Source of the DNA: a bacterium
Lineage (GTDB): Bacteria; UBA10199; DSSB01
Assembly (NCBI GenBank): GCA_035281585.1
Contig: DATEDP010000044.1
Span: 1 to 47,046 of the forward strand
DNA: 47,046 bases
Direction: 5' to 3'
The position numbers and the translations under genes were made by a program. Below are positions 9,362 through 17,384 of the stretch, in pieces. Under the pieces are notes generated by a model. The model saw only the letters and a list, made by a program, of their open reading frames with translations, had not been told where the DNA came from and ran no database searches. Position 1 is the stretch's first letter; each line of letters begins with the position of its first letter.

Positions 9362-9388
9362 GTCATCCTGAGCGAAGCGAAGGATGAC
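9362..9388. repeat. Dispersed palindrome family R1, copy 2
   Basis: Identical to 6844-6870: 8-base arms GTCATCCT and AGGATGAC around an 11-base loop. Here it lies between two genes on the same strand, downstream of the DHS-like gene and just upstream of the DUF3147 gene, where it could terminate or attenuate read-through. Confidence 0.85.
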
Positions 9389-9398
9389 AGGCCTCAAA

Positions 9399-10373
<975 letters not shown>

Positions 10374-10388
10374 GGAGGTTCCTCCTGT

Positions 10389-12047
10389 TTAAGCGGAGCG
10401 TAGTTGGTGGGAGGCGCCGCCCGCTTGGGGCGCGAAATCGGGCAGGTCGGTTAAATATTCTTCGAATTTGAGAGCCTCGGCCTCGCGGCGCTCCGGATCC
10501 CAGCCCAGCTCGTCGCCGAGGATGGCCAGGACCCGCGGCAGAGCGTGACGGGAGGCGGCGATATCGAGAAAAGCCAAGCGGGTGCGCCGGGCCAGGACGT
10601 CGACCGCCGAGGCGCCCAGCTCATGGCGGACGCCGTAAAGCACTTCGGCCTCGATGTGGGGGTGATTCGGCGCCAAGCGCTGGCCCAAACCGTCGCGGGC
10701 CAGCAGAGCCACCGCTTCGGCCCGGCCACCGTAGGCCTTGGCCAGATGCTCAGCCACTTCGGGCTCCAGCGCGAAGCGGCGCACCAGCCGTTCCGGCAAA
10801 TCCTTCGAGTATCCCTCGGCCCCATTGAGCGGCACCACCTCGCTGCGCGAGGGGCCCAGCGGCTTGAGCTGGCCGACCTTGATCGCATGGTCGACGGCGT
10901 CGAGGGCCATCTTGCGATAGGTCGTCCACTTGCCGCCGGTGATGGTGAGGAGGCCGGAGCCGCTGATTTGGATCACGTGATCGCGCGAGAGCTTGGCGGT
11001 GTCGGCGGCCTTGGGATTGGAAACCAAGGGGCGAAGGCCCGACCAGGCCGAAAGCACGTCGGAGCGGCTCACCGGGATGTCGAAATACATCTCGAGGTGG
11101 CGGAGGATGTATTGAATGTCGTCTTCCGAAGGCTTGGGATTGGTCTCGATCTTGGCCGGATTGTCGGTGGTGCCGACCAAGGTGTGGCCGAGCCAGGGCA
11201 AGAGGAAAAGCACCCGCCCGTCTTCGGTCTTGGGGATGAGCAGGCCGGTCCCCGGCGGCGAGAAGCGCTTATCGAGGACGATGTGAATGCCCGAGGAAGC
11301 GGTCAGCATCGGCTCGACCTGGGGATCGTCCATCCGCCGGATGTGGTCGCAGAAGGGGCCGGTGGCGTTGACGATCAAGCGAGCCTTGACTTCGAATTCC
11401 TCGCCATTGATTCGGTCGCGAACCTTGGCGCCGACGAGCTTGCCGTCCTCTTTCGATAGCGAAACCACTTCGACGTGATTGAGCACGGTGGCGCCTTGGT
11501 CGATCGCGGTCATGGCGATCGTGACGTTCATCCGGGCGTCGTCGAATTGGCCGTCGTAATAAAGGACGCCGCCGCGCAGTCCCTTGCCCTTGAGCATCGG
11601 AAAATTGCGCTTGGCCTCCTTGGCGCTCAAGTAGCGGCTGGGCTTGAGGTTGGATTTGCCGGCCAGCCAATCGTACATCTTGAGCCCGGCCCGGTAGTAG
11701 GGAATCCCGAACCAATTGTAGAGCGGCGTGACCAAGGGCAGGGGATGGGCCAAATGCGGCGCCAGCTTGAGGACGGTCGCCCGTTCGTGGAGGGCGTCGC
11801 GAACCAGATTCCATTGGCCGCGGTCGAGCTTCTTCACCGCCTGCTCGAGGTAACGAACGCCGCCATGGATCAGCTTGGTGCTGCGGCTCGAGGTGCCGGA
11901 AGCGAAATCGTCGCGCTCGACCAGCGCGACTTTGAGTCCGCGGGTCGCGGCGTCGAGGGCGATCCCGGCGCCGGTGGCGCCGCCGCCGACAATCAGGAGA
12001 TCGAAGGCATCCCTTTTCAATTGTTCGCGTAAGGCCGGGCGTTTCAT
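10389..12047 (-). CDS. glpD: Aerobic glycerol-3-phosphate dehydrogenase
   Basis: FAD-dependent glycerol-3-phosphate dehydrogenase oxidises glycerol 3-phosphate to dihydroxyacetone phosphate at the inner membrane and passes electrons to quinone. The 552-residue product starts with a Rossmann FAD motif, LLIVGGGATGAGIALDA (about 17-33), and then shows the family signature TSSRSTKLIHGGVRYLEQ. Further motifs are GGVLYYDGQFDDARM, NATGPFCD, the VGTTDNP region and GGKWTTYRKMA, followed by the C-terminal helical cap domain. Length is usual. No glpF or glpK is nearby. It is likely co-transcribed with the DHS-like gene downstream. The 194-base leader contains two inverted copies of repeat family R2. Confidence 0.96.
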   Translation of the reverse strand: MKRPALREQLKRDAFDLLIVGGGATGAGIALDAATRGLKVALVERDDFASGTSSRSTKLIHGGVRYLEQAVKKLDRGQWNLVRDALHERATVLKLAPHLAHPLPLVTPLYNWFGIPYYRAGLKMYDWLAGKSNLKPSRYLSAKEAKRNFPMLKGKGLRGGVLYYDGQFDDARMNVTIAMTAIDQGATVLNHVEVVSLSKEDGKLVGAKVRDRINGEEFEVKARLIVNATGPFCDHIRRMDDPQVEPMLTASSGIHIVLDKRFSPPGTGLLIPKTEDGRVLFLLPWLGHTLVGTTDNPAKIETNPKPSEDDIQYILRHLEMYFDIPVSRSDVLSAWSGLRPLVSNPKAADTAKLSRDHVIQISGSGLLTITGGKWTTYRKMALDAVDHAIKVGQLKPLGPSRSEVVPLNGAEGYSKDLPERLVRRFALEPEVAEHLAKAYGGRAEAVALLARDGLGQRLAPNHPHIEAEVLYGVRHELGASAVDVLARRTRLAFLDIAASRHALPRVLAILGDELGWDPERREAEALKFEEYLTDLPDFAPQAGGASHQLRSA

Positions 12048-12131
12048 AAGAAAATAGGGGGAGGCCGGGGCTCACCAACCTCGAGCCCTGCCTAACTCAA
12101 GGGCAACGGCGAGAGCAATCCCTAAGATACG

Positions 12132-12167
12132 ATTTCCCCCCTTTGAAAAAGGGGGGCAGGGGGGATT
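12132..12167. repeat. Dispersed palindrome family R2, copy 1
   Basis: A C-tract/G-tract palindrome: CCCCCC TTTGAAAAA GGGGGG, followed by a second G-run and ATT. It is one of three copies in the window and lies 52 bases from a copy in opposite orientation (12220-12255), so the pair could fold into one large hairpin between the EEP gene and glpD. Confidence 0.85.
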
Positions 12168-12219
12168 GAGCGGCTATTGCATGCTGCAGGCGGTGCTTTT
12201 TTGGCCTTGCCGTCGCTCT

Positions 12220-12255
12220 AAATCCCCCCAACCCCCCTTTTTCAAAGGGGGGAAA
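12220..12255. repeat. Dispersed palindrome family R2, copy 2 (inverted)
   Basis: Reverse-complement orientation relative to 12132-12167. It overlaps the end of the EEP-family gene: the last codons and the TGA stop (12242-12244) of that gene lie inside the repeat. Confidence 0.85.
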
Positions 12256-13243
12256 GAATAGCCCAGACCGCGAGGTGGTCGCTGGCCGTCGAATCGGCGA
12301 TATTTCCGGCCTTTTCGAGCCGAAAACCGGGCGAGTAGAAGATGTGATCGATGAGCTTATAGGCCCCGGAGCTGGGCATGCTGTAGAAGGGGGCCTCGGC
12401 CTTGAAGGGGCTCAGGCCGGTATTGGCCGCGAAAACCTTCAGCAATCCCTTAAGGTCGCGGTCGCTGTCCTCGCGGTCGGGGACGATCGGGTCGGCCAAA
12501 TTGAAGTCGCCGGCGGCGATCTTGGCCGGGAAGGGGTCGGCCTTGATCAGGCGGCCAAGCTGGCCGATCTGCTCCTCCCGGGTCGCGGCCGAAAAAGCTT
12601 CGAGGTGGAGGTTGTAGACCGAGACCTGCTCTCCGCCCAAATCCAGGATCAGGTGCTGGACGATGCGGTCGAGGTAGAACCAGTTGTACCAGAAGGGGTT
12701 GTTCGGCGGCTTGGGGAACTCGATCAGCTGCTGGGACTGGATCGGAAAGCGGCTCAGCACCGCTTGGCCCGAGACGACTCGGCCGAAGTGGCGGTCCGGT
12801 GGCCAGTAGGGCCAGGCGACGTAGTTCTTATTCCAAGTCAAAACGTAGGCCCCATGGGCCAGGCCCAGCTTTTCGGCTAAGTAGCGCATTTGATCGACGT
12901 CGAAGCTGCGCCGCGAATAGAAATCGACCTCCTGCAGGAAGAGCAGGTCCGGCTTTAATTGCTGGAGATCGGAGGCCATCCGCTGGAGATTGGCTCGGAC
13001 CTCGGCTTCAGTCGCCGGTTCCTGGTTATTCTTCAATCCCGAGCCGTAACCGATGTTGTAACTGACCACCGTGATCCGGTCGGGCTTGGCCGGCGGGGCC
13101 GTCGCTTCACCGAGGGCGAGGATGCCGCTGCGCGGGAGCTTCGATTCGGAGATGCCGGGACCGATCGCGTAATAGAGGAAGATGCCGAAGGCGAGGATGG
13201 CGATCGCAATGAGGAGGGCCATGGTTTTCAGGACTCGCTTCAT
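12242..13243 (-). CDS. Endonuclease/exonuclease/phosphatase-family protein, membrane-anchored
   Basis: A 333-residue protein of the EEP (DNase I-like) fold with one N-terminal membrane helix or uncleaved signal (about 5-28). The catalytic motifs are in order: SYNIGYG, LFLQEVD, VYNLHLEA, AGDFN, LIDHIFYSP and ASDHLAVWA. Together they carry the metal-binding Asn/Glu, catalytic Asp/Asn and the final Asp-His pair. Substrates in this fold range from DNA to phosphoinositides and sphingomyelin, so the substrate is open; the anchor suggests action outside the cytosol. The start lies 12 bases after phhB on the same strand. The C-terminus SPL plus stop is supplied by repeat R2, so the gene end may have been remade by repeat insertion. 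Confidence 0.88.
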   Translation of the reverse strand: MKRVLKTMALLIAIAILAFGIFLYYAIGPGISESKLPRSGILALGEATAPPAKPDRITVVSYNIGYGSGLKNNQEPATEAEVRANLQRMASDLQQLKPDLLFLQEVDFYSRRSFDVDQMRYLAEKLGLAHGAYVLTWNKNYVAWPYWPPDRHFGRVVSGQAVLSRFPIQSQQLIEFPKPPNNPFWYNWFYLDRIVQHLILDLGGEQVSVYNLHLEAFSAATREEQIGQLGRLIKADPFPAKIAAGDFNLADPIVPDREDSDRDLKGLLKVFAANTGLSPFKAEAPFYSMPSSGAYKLIDHIFYSPGFRLEKAGNIADSTASDHLAVWAILSPL

Positions 13244-13255
13244 GAGGACCAGGGA

Positions 13256-13588
13256 TTAACCCATGGGCAGCAAGGCGTCAAACTTCGCGGCCAGGATGAA
13301 ATCGTTTTCGGAAAGCCCGTCGATGGCGTGGGTCCAGATCGTCACGTCGACCTCGCGGTAATTCACGCAAAAGTTGGGGTGGTGATTTTCGGCTTCGGCG
13401 ATCTCGGCCATCGCGTTCACGAAGGCGATGGCCTGGGGGAAGCCCTTGAAACGGAAGAGCCGGTGCAATTTCTCCCCCCGGAGCTCCCAGTCCGGCGTTT
13501 CCTTGAGCAGCAGCTGGACGATGGGCCCTTGAAGCTTGGGGACCCCGCCTTCGCAGGGCACGCAGTGTTTGCTCTTGAGATCGGTCAT
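13256..13588 (-). CDS. phhB: 4a-hydroxytetrahydrobiopterin dehydratase (pterin carbinolamine dehydratase)
   Basis: A 110-residue PCD/DCoH-family protein. The active-site pattern is present: EAENHHPNFCVNYREVDVTIWTH is represented by ENHHPN, then the aromatic and the Thr/Trp-Thr-His strand, then GLSENDFILAAKFD. The family dehydrates the 4a-carbinolamine formed by aromatic amino-acid hydroxylases; in organisms lacking those enzymes, homologues may serve molybdopterin metabolism. No phenylalanine hydroxylase gene is in the window. The gene leads a short unit with the EEP phosphatase (12-base gap) and is divergent from the small secreted protein that starts 23 bases away. Confidence 0.93.
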   Translation of the reverse strand: MTDLKSKHCVPCEGGVPKLQGPIVQLLLKETPDWELRGEKLHRLFRFKGFPQAIAFVNAMAEIAEAENHHPNFCVNYREVDVTIWTHAIDGLSENDFILAAKFDALLPMG

Positions 13589-13611
13589 CGCCCCTGAGTA
13601 TAGGCTTCCCC

Positions 13612-13977
13612 ATGGCCTTCTCCAAGCTTCTCCTGGTTCCAGTGCTGTTCCTCTGGGGGCTGGCTCCGGCCTTCGGCGGTGAAAGCGCCGAGGATCTTCC
13701 GCCCCTGATCGAGGCCACTCCGACCCGACCCTACGAGGTTCTCACCCCGGTCGGAGCGGGCAAGAAGGACATGGCCGAAGCCCGCAAGCAATTGCAGCGC
13801 GAGGCGGCCAAGGCCCAGGCCGAGGCGGTGATCGCGGTCCGTTGCGAGCCCGGCGGCCTCAGCCGTCAGGGGCTTACCTGGTATCACAAGGATGCTTATT
13901 GCCGAGGCTTGGCGATCCGCTATTCGGGAGCTTCAGGAATTCCCCCCTTTGAAAAAGGGGGGCCAGGGGGGATTTAA
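13612..13977 (+). CDS. Small secreted protein, RcsF-like, with repeat-derived tail
   Basis: A 121-residue protein with a cleavable signal peptide (about 1-22, ending AFGG). The mature part PYEVLTPVGAGKKD then a helix rich in Ala/Glu and the strand AEAVIAVRC resemble the RcsF/YbjQ-type alpha-beta fold, with two cysteines (VRC and AYCRGLAIRY) that could form a disulphide. The last 13 residues, GIPPFEKGGPGGI, and the TAA stop are translated from repeat R2, so the native C-terminus is probably lost or extended. The start ATG at 13612 has no clear ribosome-binding site and lies only 23 bases from the divergent phhB start. Function unknown. Confidence 0.7.
   Translation: MAFSKLLLVPVLFLWGLAPAFGGESAEDLPPLIEATPTRPYEVLTPVGAGKKDMAEARKQLQREAAKAQAEAVIAVRCEPGGLSRQGLTWYHKDAYCRGLAIRYSGASGIPPFEKGGPGGI
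13939..13975. repeat. Dispersed palindrome family R2, copy 3
   Basis: Same C-tract/G-tract palindrome as 12132-12167 and in the same orientation. It is translated in frame as the C-terminus of the small secreted protein on the plus strand, and ends 10 bases short of the stop of the convergent NAGPA-type gene. Confidence 0.85.
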
Positions 13978-13984
13978 AGTTCTA

Positions 13985-14734
13985 TTATTTCCGGAAAATA
14001 CCCAAAGCCACCGGCACCTTGGCCAGGCCCGAGATCCAGAGCTCGAGGTCGCCGGCCTTGGCGAAGAATTGAGTCGAGGAGCCGCCGTCGAGGTTGAGGG
14101 CCTGCCAAAGCCCGATCCCGCCGGCCTTCTCCTTTTTGGCCAGCCAGCCGGCGAATTGGTTGATCTCGATGCCGCCCTCGGTGGCGATCAGGACCAGCCG
14201 GCCTTGGCGGTCGATGCCGACCGCCGACTTGGGCGAGAACTCTTCCTTCAGCTTGAGGGTCCTGCCGTTGACCACCAGCCGCGGTCCGGCTTGGATGCCG
14301 TTTTGGAATTGGAGCGAGCGCTCGGCTCCGACGTTCTTCTCGATTTGGATCGAGCCGTCCTTGAGCAGGAGCGAGGCCCACCAGGAGATTCTTTTGGGCG
14401 GGTTCTTGAGCTTGCCGTTCTGCAGGACCAAGCCCAGCGGCTTGCCTTCGGCGTCGAAGAAGTTGGCATTGATCGCGGCCAAGGCCTTGCTCTTCTCGGC
14501 CAAAGTCTTGACCGCCAAAGTCGAGCTCTTCAAGTCGCGGGCGTCGATGACTTTGGCGTCGAAGCGCTTCAAATCGACTTTGAGGACGTGGATCTTGGCC
14601 CCGGCTTCGGTCTGGAGGGTGGCATAGTCCAGGCCCTTTTCCAGCGGCCGGTAGTCGAGAGCCCAGACCCGGGAGGCGAAAAGCGCGAGCAGCAATGACA
14701 GGCCCAGACAAGAAACCCTGAAACCTTGCCTCAT
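13985..14734 (-). CDS. Phosphodiester glycosidase-family (NAGPA domain) exported protein
   Basis: A 249-residue protein with a signal peptide (MRQGFRV then a hydrophobic core, cleavage near VWA at 25). The mature region matches the NAGPA/phosphodiester alpha-GlcNAcase-like domain: AAINANFFDAEGKPLG, AGPRLVVNGR, AVGIDRQGRLVLIATEGG and the signature ALNLDGGSSTQ. Bacterial members act in the periplasm or cell surface on phosphodiester-linked sugars, with substrate mostly unknown. I start at ATG 14734, whose ATGA overlaps the stop of the upstream USP gene (translational coupling). The longer open frame to 14767 would precede the signal peptide with unrelated residues. It ends next to repeat R2. 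Confidence 0.9.
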   Translation of the reverse strand: MRQGFRVSCLGLSLLLALFASRVWALDYRPLEKGLDYATLQTEAGAKIHVLKVDLKRFDAKVIDARDLKSSTLAVKTLAEKSKALAAINANFFDAEGKPLGLVLQNGKLKNPPKRISWWASLLLKDGSIQIEKNVGAERSLQFQNGIQAGPRLVVNGRTLKLKEEFSPKSAVGIDRQGRLVLIATEGGIEINQFAGWLAKKEKAGGIGLWQALNLDGGSSTQFFAKAGDLELWISGLAKVPVALGIFRK

Positions 14735-15570
14735 CGGTCCACTAAAACATGACAATTGCCGCTCCACAAGGCGTATTCGGTGGTGGAGCCGAGGATGAAC
14801 TCGACCAGGCGGCTGTGATGGCCCCGGGCCCCGATGAACATCAGGTCATGGAAGTGGCGCTTGGCGTAGGCCGGGACTTCGGTGTGAGGATCGCCCTCGG
14901 TTTGCTCGTACTTGGCGATCACCGGATAGGCTTCGAGATAAACCTTGGCCTCGCCCAGGATTCGCTTGGCCTCTTCCTTGTCCTTGCCGACGTAGAGGAC
15001 GGTCAGCGGCAAATGCAAGTCGGCGCAGACCTGAGTCGCGGTGGCCAAGGCCTCATGGGCCTCATGCGAGCCGTCGTAGGCCAAGAGCGGATTTTTCAAA
15101 TCTTGGAAGTCGTGGGTCACCACCAGCACCGGATGCTTGGACTTGCTCACCACCCGGTCGGCGGTGGAGCCGAGCAGCTCCTTGTCGAGTCCGTAATTCA
15201 GGCCGTGCCGGCCCAAGACGATGAGGTCGGCGAGCTCGGATTTTTCCAAGATCACTTTGTGGACGATGCCCTCGGCGATGGTTTCTTGATGGGCGACGCC
15301 GGCTTCGTCGCAGGCCTGGGCGAAACCGGCGAGGATGTTCTTGGACCTCTCCTCCATGACCTTGCGGGTTTCCTCCAAGAGGTTGAGCTGAGGGATGAAA
15401 GCCATGGCGCCGGAGATGTCGTACATCAGGGGACCTTCCAGAGTGAGGATATCTTGGACCGTTAAGGCATGAAGCTTGGCTTTTAATTTCTGTCCAAAAA
15501 AGAGGGCAGCTTTGAGGATCGAGGTATCCGCCGTCCCGCCATCCAAACAAACCAAAATATTTTTGTACAT
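14731..15570 (-). CDS. Universal stress protein with two UspA domains
   Basis: A 279-residue tandem-UspA protein. Domain 1 runs from MYKNILVCLDGG to about 150 with ATP-binding motif GRHG...LLGS; domain 2 runs from NPLLAYDGSHEA to the end with GARGHH...ILGS. Both follow the G-2X-G-10X-G-S pattern of ATP-binding UspA proteins, so nucleotide binding is likely. Start ATG 15570 is favoured over the longer frame to 15663 because GAGGAG lies upstream and the fold begins exactly at this residue. The protein is cytosolic and probably stress-induced. Coupled by ATGA to the exported glycosidase gene, an unusual partner. Confidence 0.92.
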   Translation of the reverse strand: MYKNILVCLDGGTADTSILKAALFFGQKLKAKLHALTVQDILTLEGPLMYDISGAMAFIPQLNLLEETRKVMEERSKNILAGFAQACDEAGVAHQETIAEGIVHKVILEKSELADLIVLGRHGLNYGLDKELLGSTADRVVSKSKHPVLVVTHDFQDLKNPLLAYDGSHEAHEALATATQVCADLHLPLTVLYVGKDKEEAKRILGEAKVYLEAYPVIAKYEQTEGDPHTEVPAYAKRHFHDLMFIGARGHHSRLVEFILGSTTEYALWSGNCHVLVDR

Positions 15571-15701
15571 AATTTGACTCCTCAAGGTTTGCTTCGAGCC
15601 AGATTTCTTAACTATCAGAAAGGATAGCGATTTTAACGCAGGCCGTCTTGTCAAATCTTGCAACCTTATGTTACATCCACCGACAAGCTCGGGGGACCCC
15701 T

Positions 15702-15908
15702 ATGGATCCGAAAAGGTATCAGCTCTACATCAACGGTAAGAGTCACGAAACCCGGGGCTTGGATCTAGCTTTCAATCCGCACAATGGAAATGTCGTTGGG
15801 AAAGTGGTTCTGGTCTCGGAATCGCTGCTTCACGAGAAAGCCCAGGACGACATGGAAGACACCGTCCGCATCCCGATCGCGGACCTCGACCCCAAGATGT
15901 CGTCGTAG
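15702..15908 (+). CDS. Small protein with aldehyde-dehydrogenase-like N-terminal strand motif
   Basis: A 68-residue open frame starting MDPKRYQLYINGKSHE. The stretch YQLYINGKSHETRG...FNPHNGNVVGKV resembles the first beta-hairpin of aldehyde dehydrogenases, but the reading frame then goes its own way (acidic, MEDTVRIPIADLDPKMSS) and stops. It could be a real small protein or a remnant of a larger gene; no further ALDH motif follows in any frame before the terminator. A GGGGGA stretch precedes the ATG. Located in the divergent region with the USP gene and ending just before a hairpin terminator, which favours a transcribed gene. Confidence 0.55.
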   Translation: MDPKRYQLYINGKSHETRGLDLAFNPHNGNVVGKVVLVSESLLHEKAQDDMEDTVRIPIADLDPKMSS

Positions 15909-15922
15909 CAGGGCCGTAGCAA

Positions 15923-15947
15923 GGGGCTTTAGCCCCGCCTCTTTTTT
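15923..15947 (+). terminator. Hairpin terminator
   Basis: GGGGCT and AGCCCC arms with a TT loop, followed after five bases by six T. It lies 14 bases after the small gene and its T-run touches the stop of the convergent ATPase gene. The core GGGGCTTTAGCCCCGC recurs at 43493-43508, so this too belongs to a dispersed palindrome family. Confidence 0.8.
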
Positions 15948-17265
15948 ACCCCAAAGCCCAACTCGGCAGAAATAAGACGCGAGACTCGGCGTCCCATTTC
16001 CACTCTCCGTTATAAATATAAAATCCCCGCTCGGCTGATTTTTCCGCCCGGAGGAATTGCTGAAGGTGTTTCACTTTTCTTGGGTCTTTTTGCGAAGAGT
16101 AGGTGACTTCGAAGGGAAAGACTCGAGGCTGCTTCTGGACGACGAGGTCGACTTCGACATTGCCGCTGGTTCGCCAATAATAGATCTCGCTTTGCCGAGG
16201 GTCTCGATCGAGAGAAATCTGAATTTCCCGCAAGGCCCAATTCTCGAAGCGATGCCCGACGGCGCCGGTTTTCTCCAGAGCATTGAGGTCGTAGATGCCG
16301 GTTAAGTAGCTGAGCAGCCCATTGTTCGTTATGTAGCCCTTCGGCGACTTGACCAACCGTTTCAGCGAGCTTCCGATGAAGGGGAAGAGCTCGCGGTAAA
16401 CCAGCGTTGCTTCGAGGTAGCCCCGATATTTTTTTAAGGTGTCGCGGGAACAGCCGAGGGCGTCCACGATCCGCTTGTCTTCGCGCACCGATCCCGTTTG
16501 CTGGGCGATGATTTCCATCATTCGCTGGTAGAGCCCAAGGTCGGACACGGTCGGAATGTCCCGGACGTCTTTTTCAAGATAGGTCTGGAGGTAGTTGCCG
16601 AGGTAGGCGATCCGGCCTTCGGTATCTTCGGTTTGCAAAACTTCGGGCAAACCGCCCCAGATGAGTTGTTCCCGCAACCGTTCTTGCAAAGGAATACGGT
16701 CGGGGAGCGTTTGGGAATGGATTTCCTCCAGGGCTGGGATATCCGAAGATCGAAAGAGAGCGTCTAAAAGCGAAGGCCGGCCTTCCTCGTTCTTTTGCTC
16801 TTTCAATGCCAGCGCTTCCCGCAGGTTGAATTCTCTTAAGTGATGCAGCTCGATCCGGCCGGCCAGGGTTTCGGCGGCCAATTGGTGAAGGCTCAAGAAG
16901 CCGGAGCCGGTGAGGATGAACTTGAGCGCCGGCGTTCCCTTGAAGCGGTCGTAAAGTACCTTGATCTGCTCGAAGAGCGCCGGGCATTTTTGGGCTTCGT
17001 CGATCGCGATCCATAAAGGCGACTCCGGAGAGATTTGCTTTCGCCCTCGCTCGATGAGCAGAGCTTCCAATTGCTCGGCCTCGATCCGGAGTCGCTCGGC
17101 TCGAACGTCCATGTTCAGCATCACCCAATTTTTTTCGGGAAATAGCGAGACGAAGGCTTGAGTCAGGGTCGATTTGCCGACCCGGCGGGGACCAAGCAGG
17201 GCGCTGATGTAGGAGGATTCGAAGGATTTAAAAATTATCTTCTGATTACTTCTAGTTACGAGCAT
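15946..17265 (-). CDS. AAA-family ATPase with DUF4143-type C-terminal domain
   Basis: A 439-residue ATPase of the large AAA_14/DUF4143 family. Walker A GPRRVGKS is at residues 25-32, Walker B LWIAIDEAQ near 84-92, and sensor region FILTGSGFLSL follows. The middle holds WGGLPEVL and a winged-helix-like part. The C-terminal domain (GHRFENWALREIQ, YYWRTSGNVEVDLVV, FPFEVTYSSQ) resembles the nuclease-like end of the family, but the usual Glu-x-Lys is EVT here, so nuclease activity is doubtful. Members are common, often strain-variable, and their role is unknown. The start codon lies inside a 20-base palindrome, and the leader is very AT-rich compared with neighbours, suggesting transfer and autoregulation. 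Confidence 0.9.
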   Translation of the reverse strand: MLVTRSNQKIIFKSFESSYISALLGPRRVGKSTLTQAFVSLFPEKNWVMLNMDVRAERLRIEAEQLEALLIERGRKQISPESPLWIAIDEAQKCPALFEQIKVLYDRFKGTPALKFILTGSGFLSLHQLAAETLAGRIELHHLREFNLREALALKEQKNEEGRPSLLDALFRSSDIPALEEIHSQTLPDRIPLQERLREQLIWGGLPEVLQTEDTEGRIAYLGNYLQTYLEKDVRDIPTVSDLGLYQRMMEIIAQQTGSVREDKRIVDALGCSRDTLKKYRGYLEATLVYRELFPFIGSSLKRLVKSPKGYITNNGLLSYLTGIYDLNALEKTGAVGHRFENWALREIQISLDRDPRQSEIYYWRTSGNVEVDLVVQKQPRVFPFEVTYSSQKDPRKVKHLQQFLRAEKSAERGFYIYNGEWKWDAESRVLFLPSWALG

Positions 17266-17280
17266 TATTGTAATAATGCT
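17261..17280. promoter_or_regulatory. 20-bp palindrome over the ATPase start codon
   Basis: AGCATTATT and AATAATGCT arms around a GT centre. The ATG of the ATPase gene (17265-17263 on the minus strand) is inside the left arm. A protein bound here, or an RNA hairpin formed here, would block expression; putative operator or translational control site. Confidence 0.5.
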
Positions 17281-17287
17281 TATTAAA

Positions 17288-17301
17288 TTGTAAATTTACA
17301 A
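17288..17301. promoter_or_regulatory. 14-bp perfect palindrome in the ATPase leader
   Basis: TTGTAAATTTACAA is fully self-complementary and lies 23 bases upstream of the ATPase start, in a 119-base AT-rich gap. Together with the palindromes at 17261 and 17337 it suggests an operator cluster; no binding protein is identified. Confidence 0.45.
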
Positions 17302-17336
17302 GTAATATTGCTAGTTAGATTGGGATTTACGAGATA

Positions 17337-17351
17337 ATGTCATAATGACAT
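17337..17351. promoter_or_regulatory. 15-bp palindrome in the ATPase leader
   Basis: ATGTCAT and ATGACAT arms around a central A, about 72 bases upstream of the ATPase start and 34 bases beyond the end of the LRR gene. Third palindrome in the same short AT-rich gap. Confidence 0.45.
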
Positions 17352-17384
17352 GTTTTATTTGAATATATTGATACACCCGTATGT

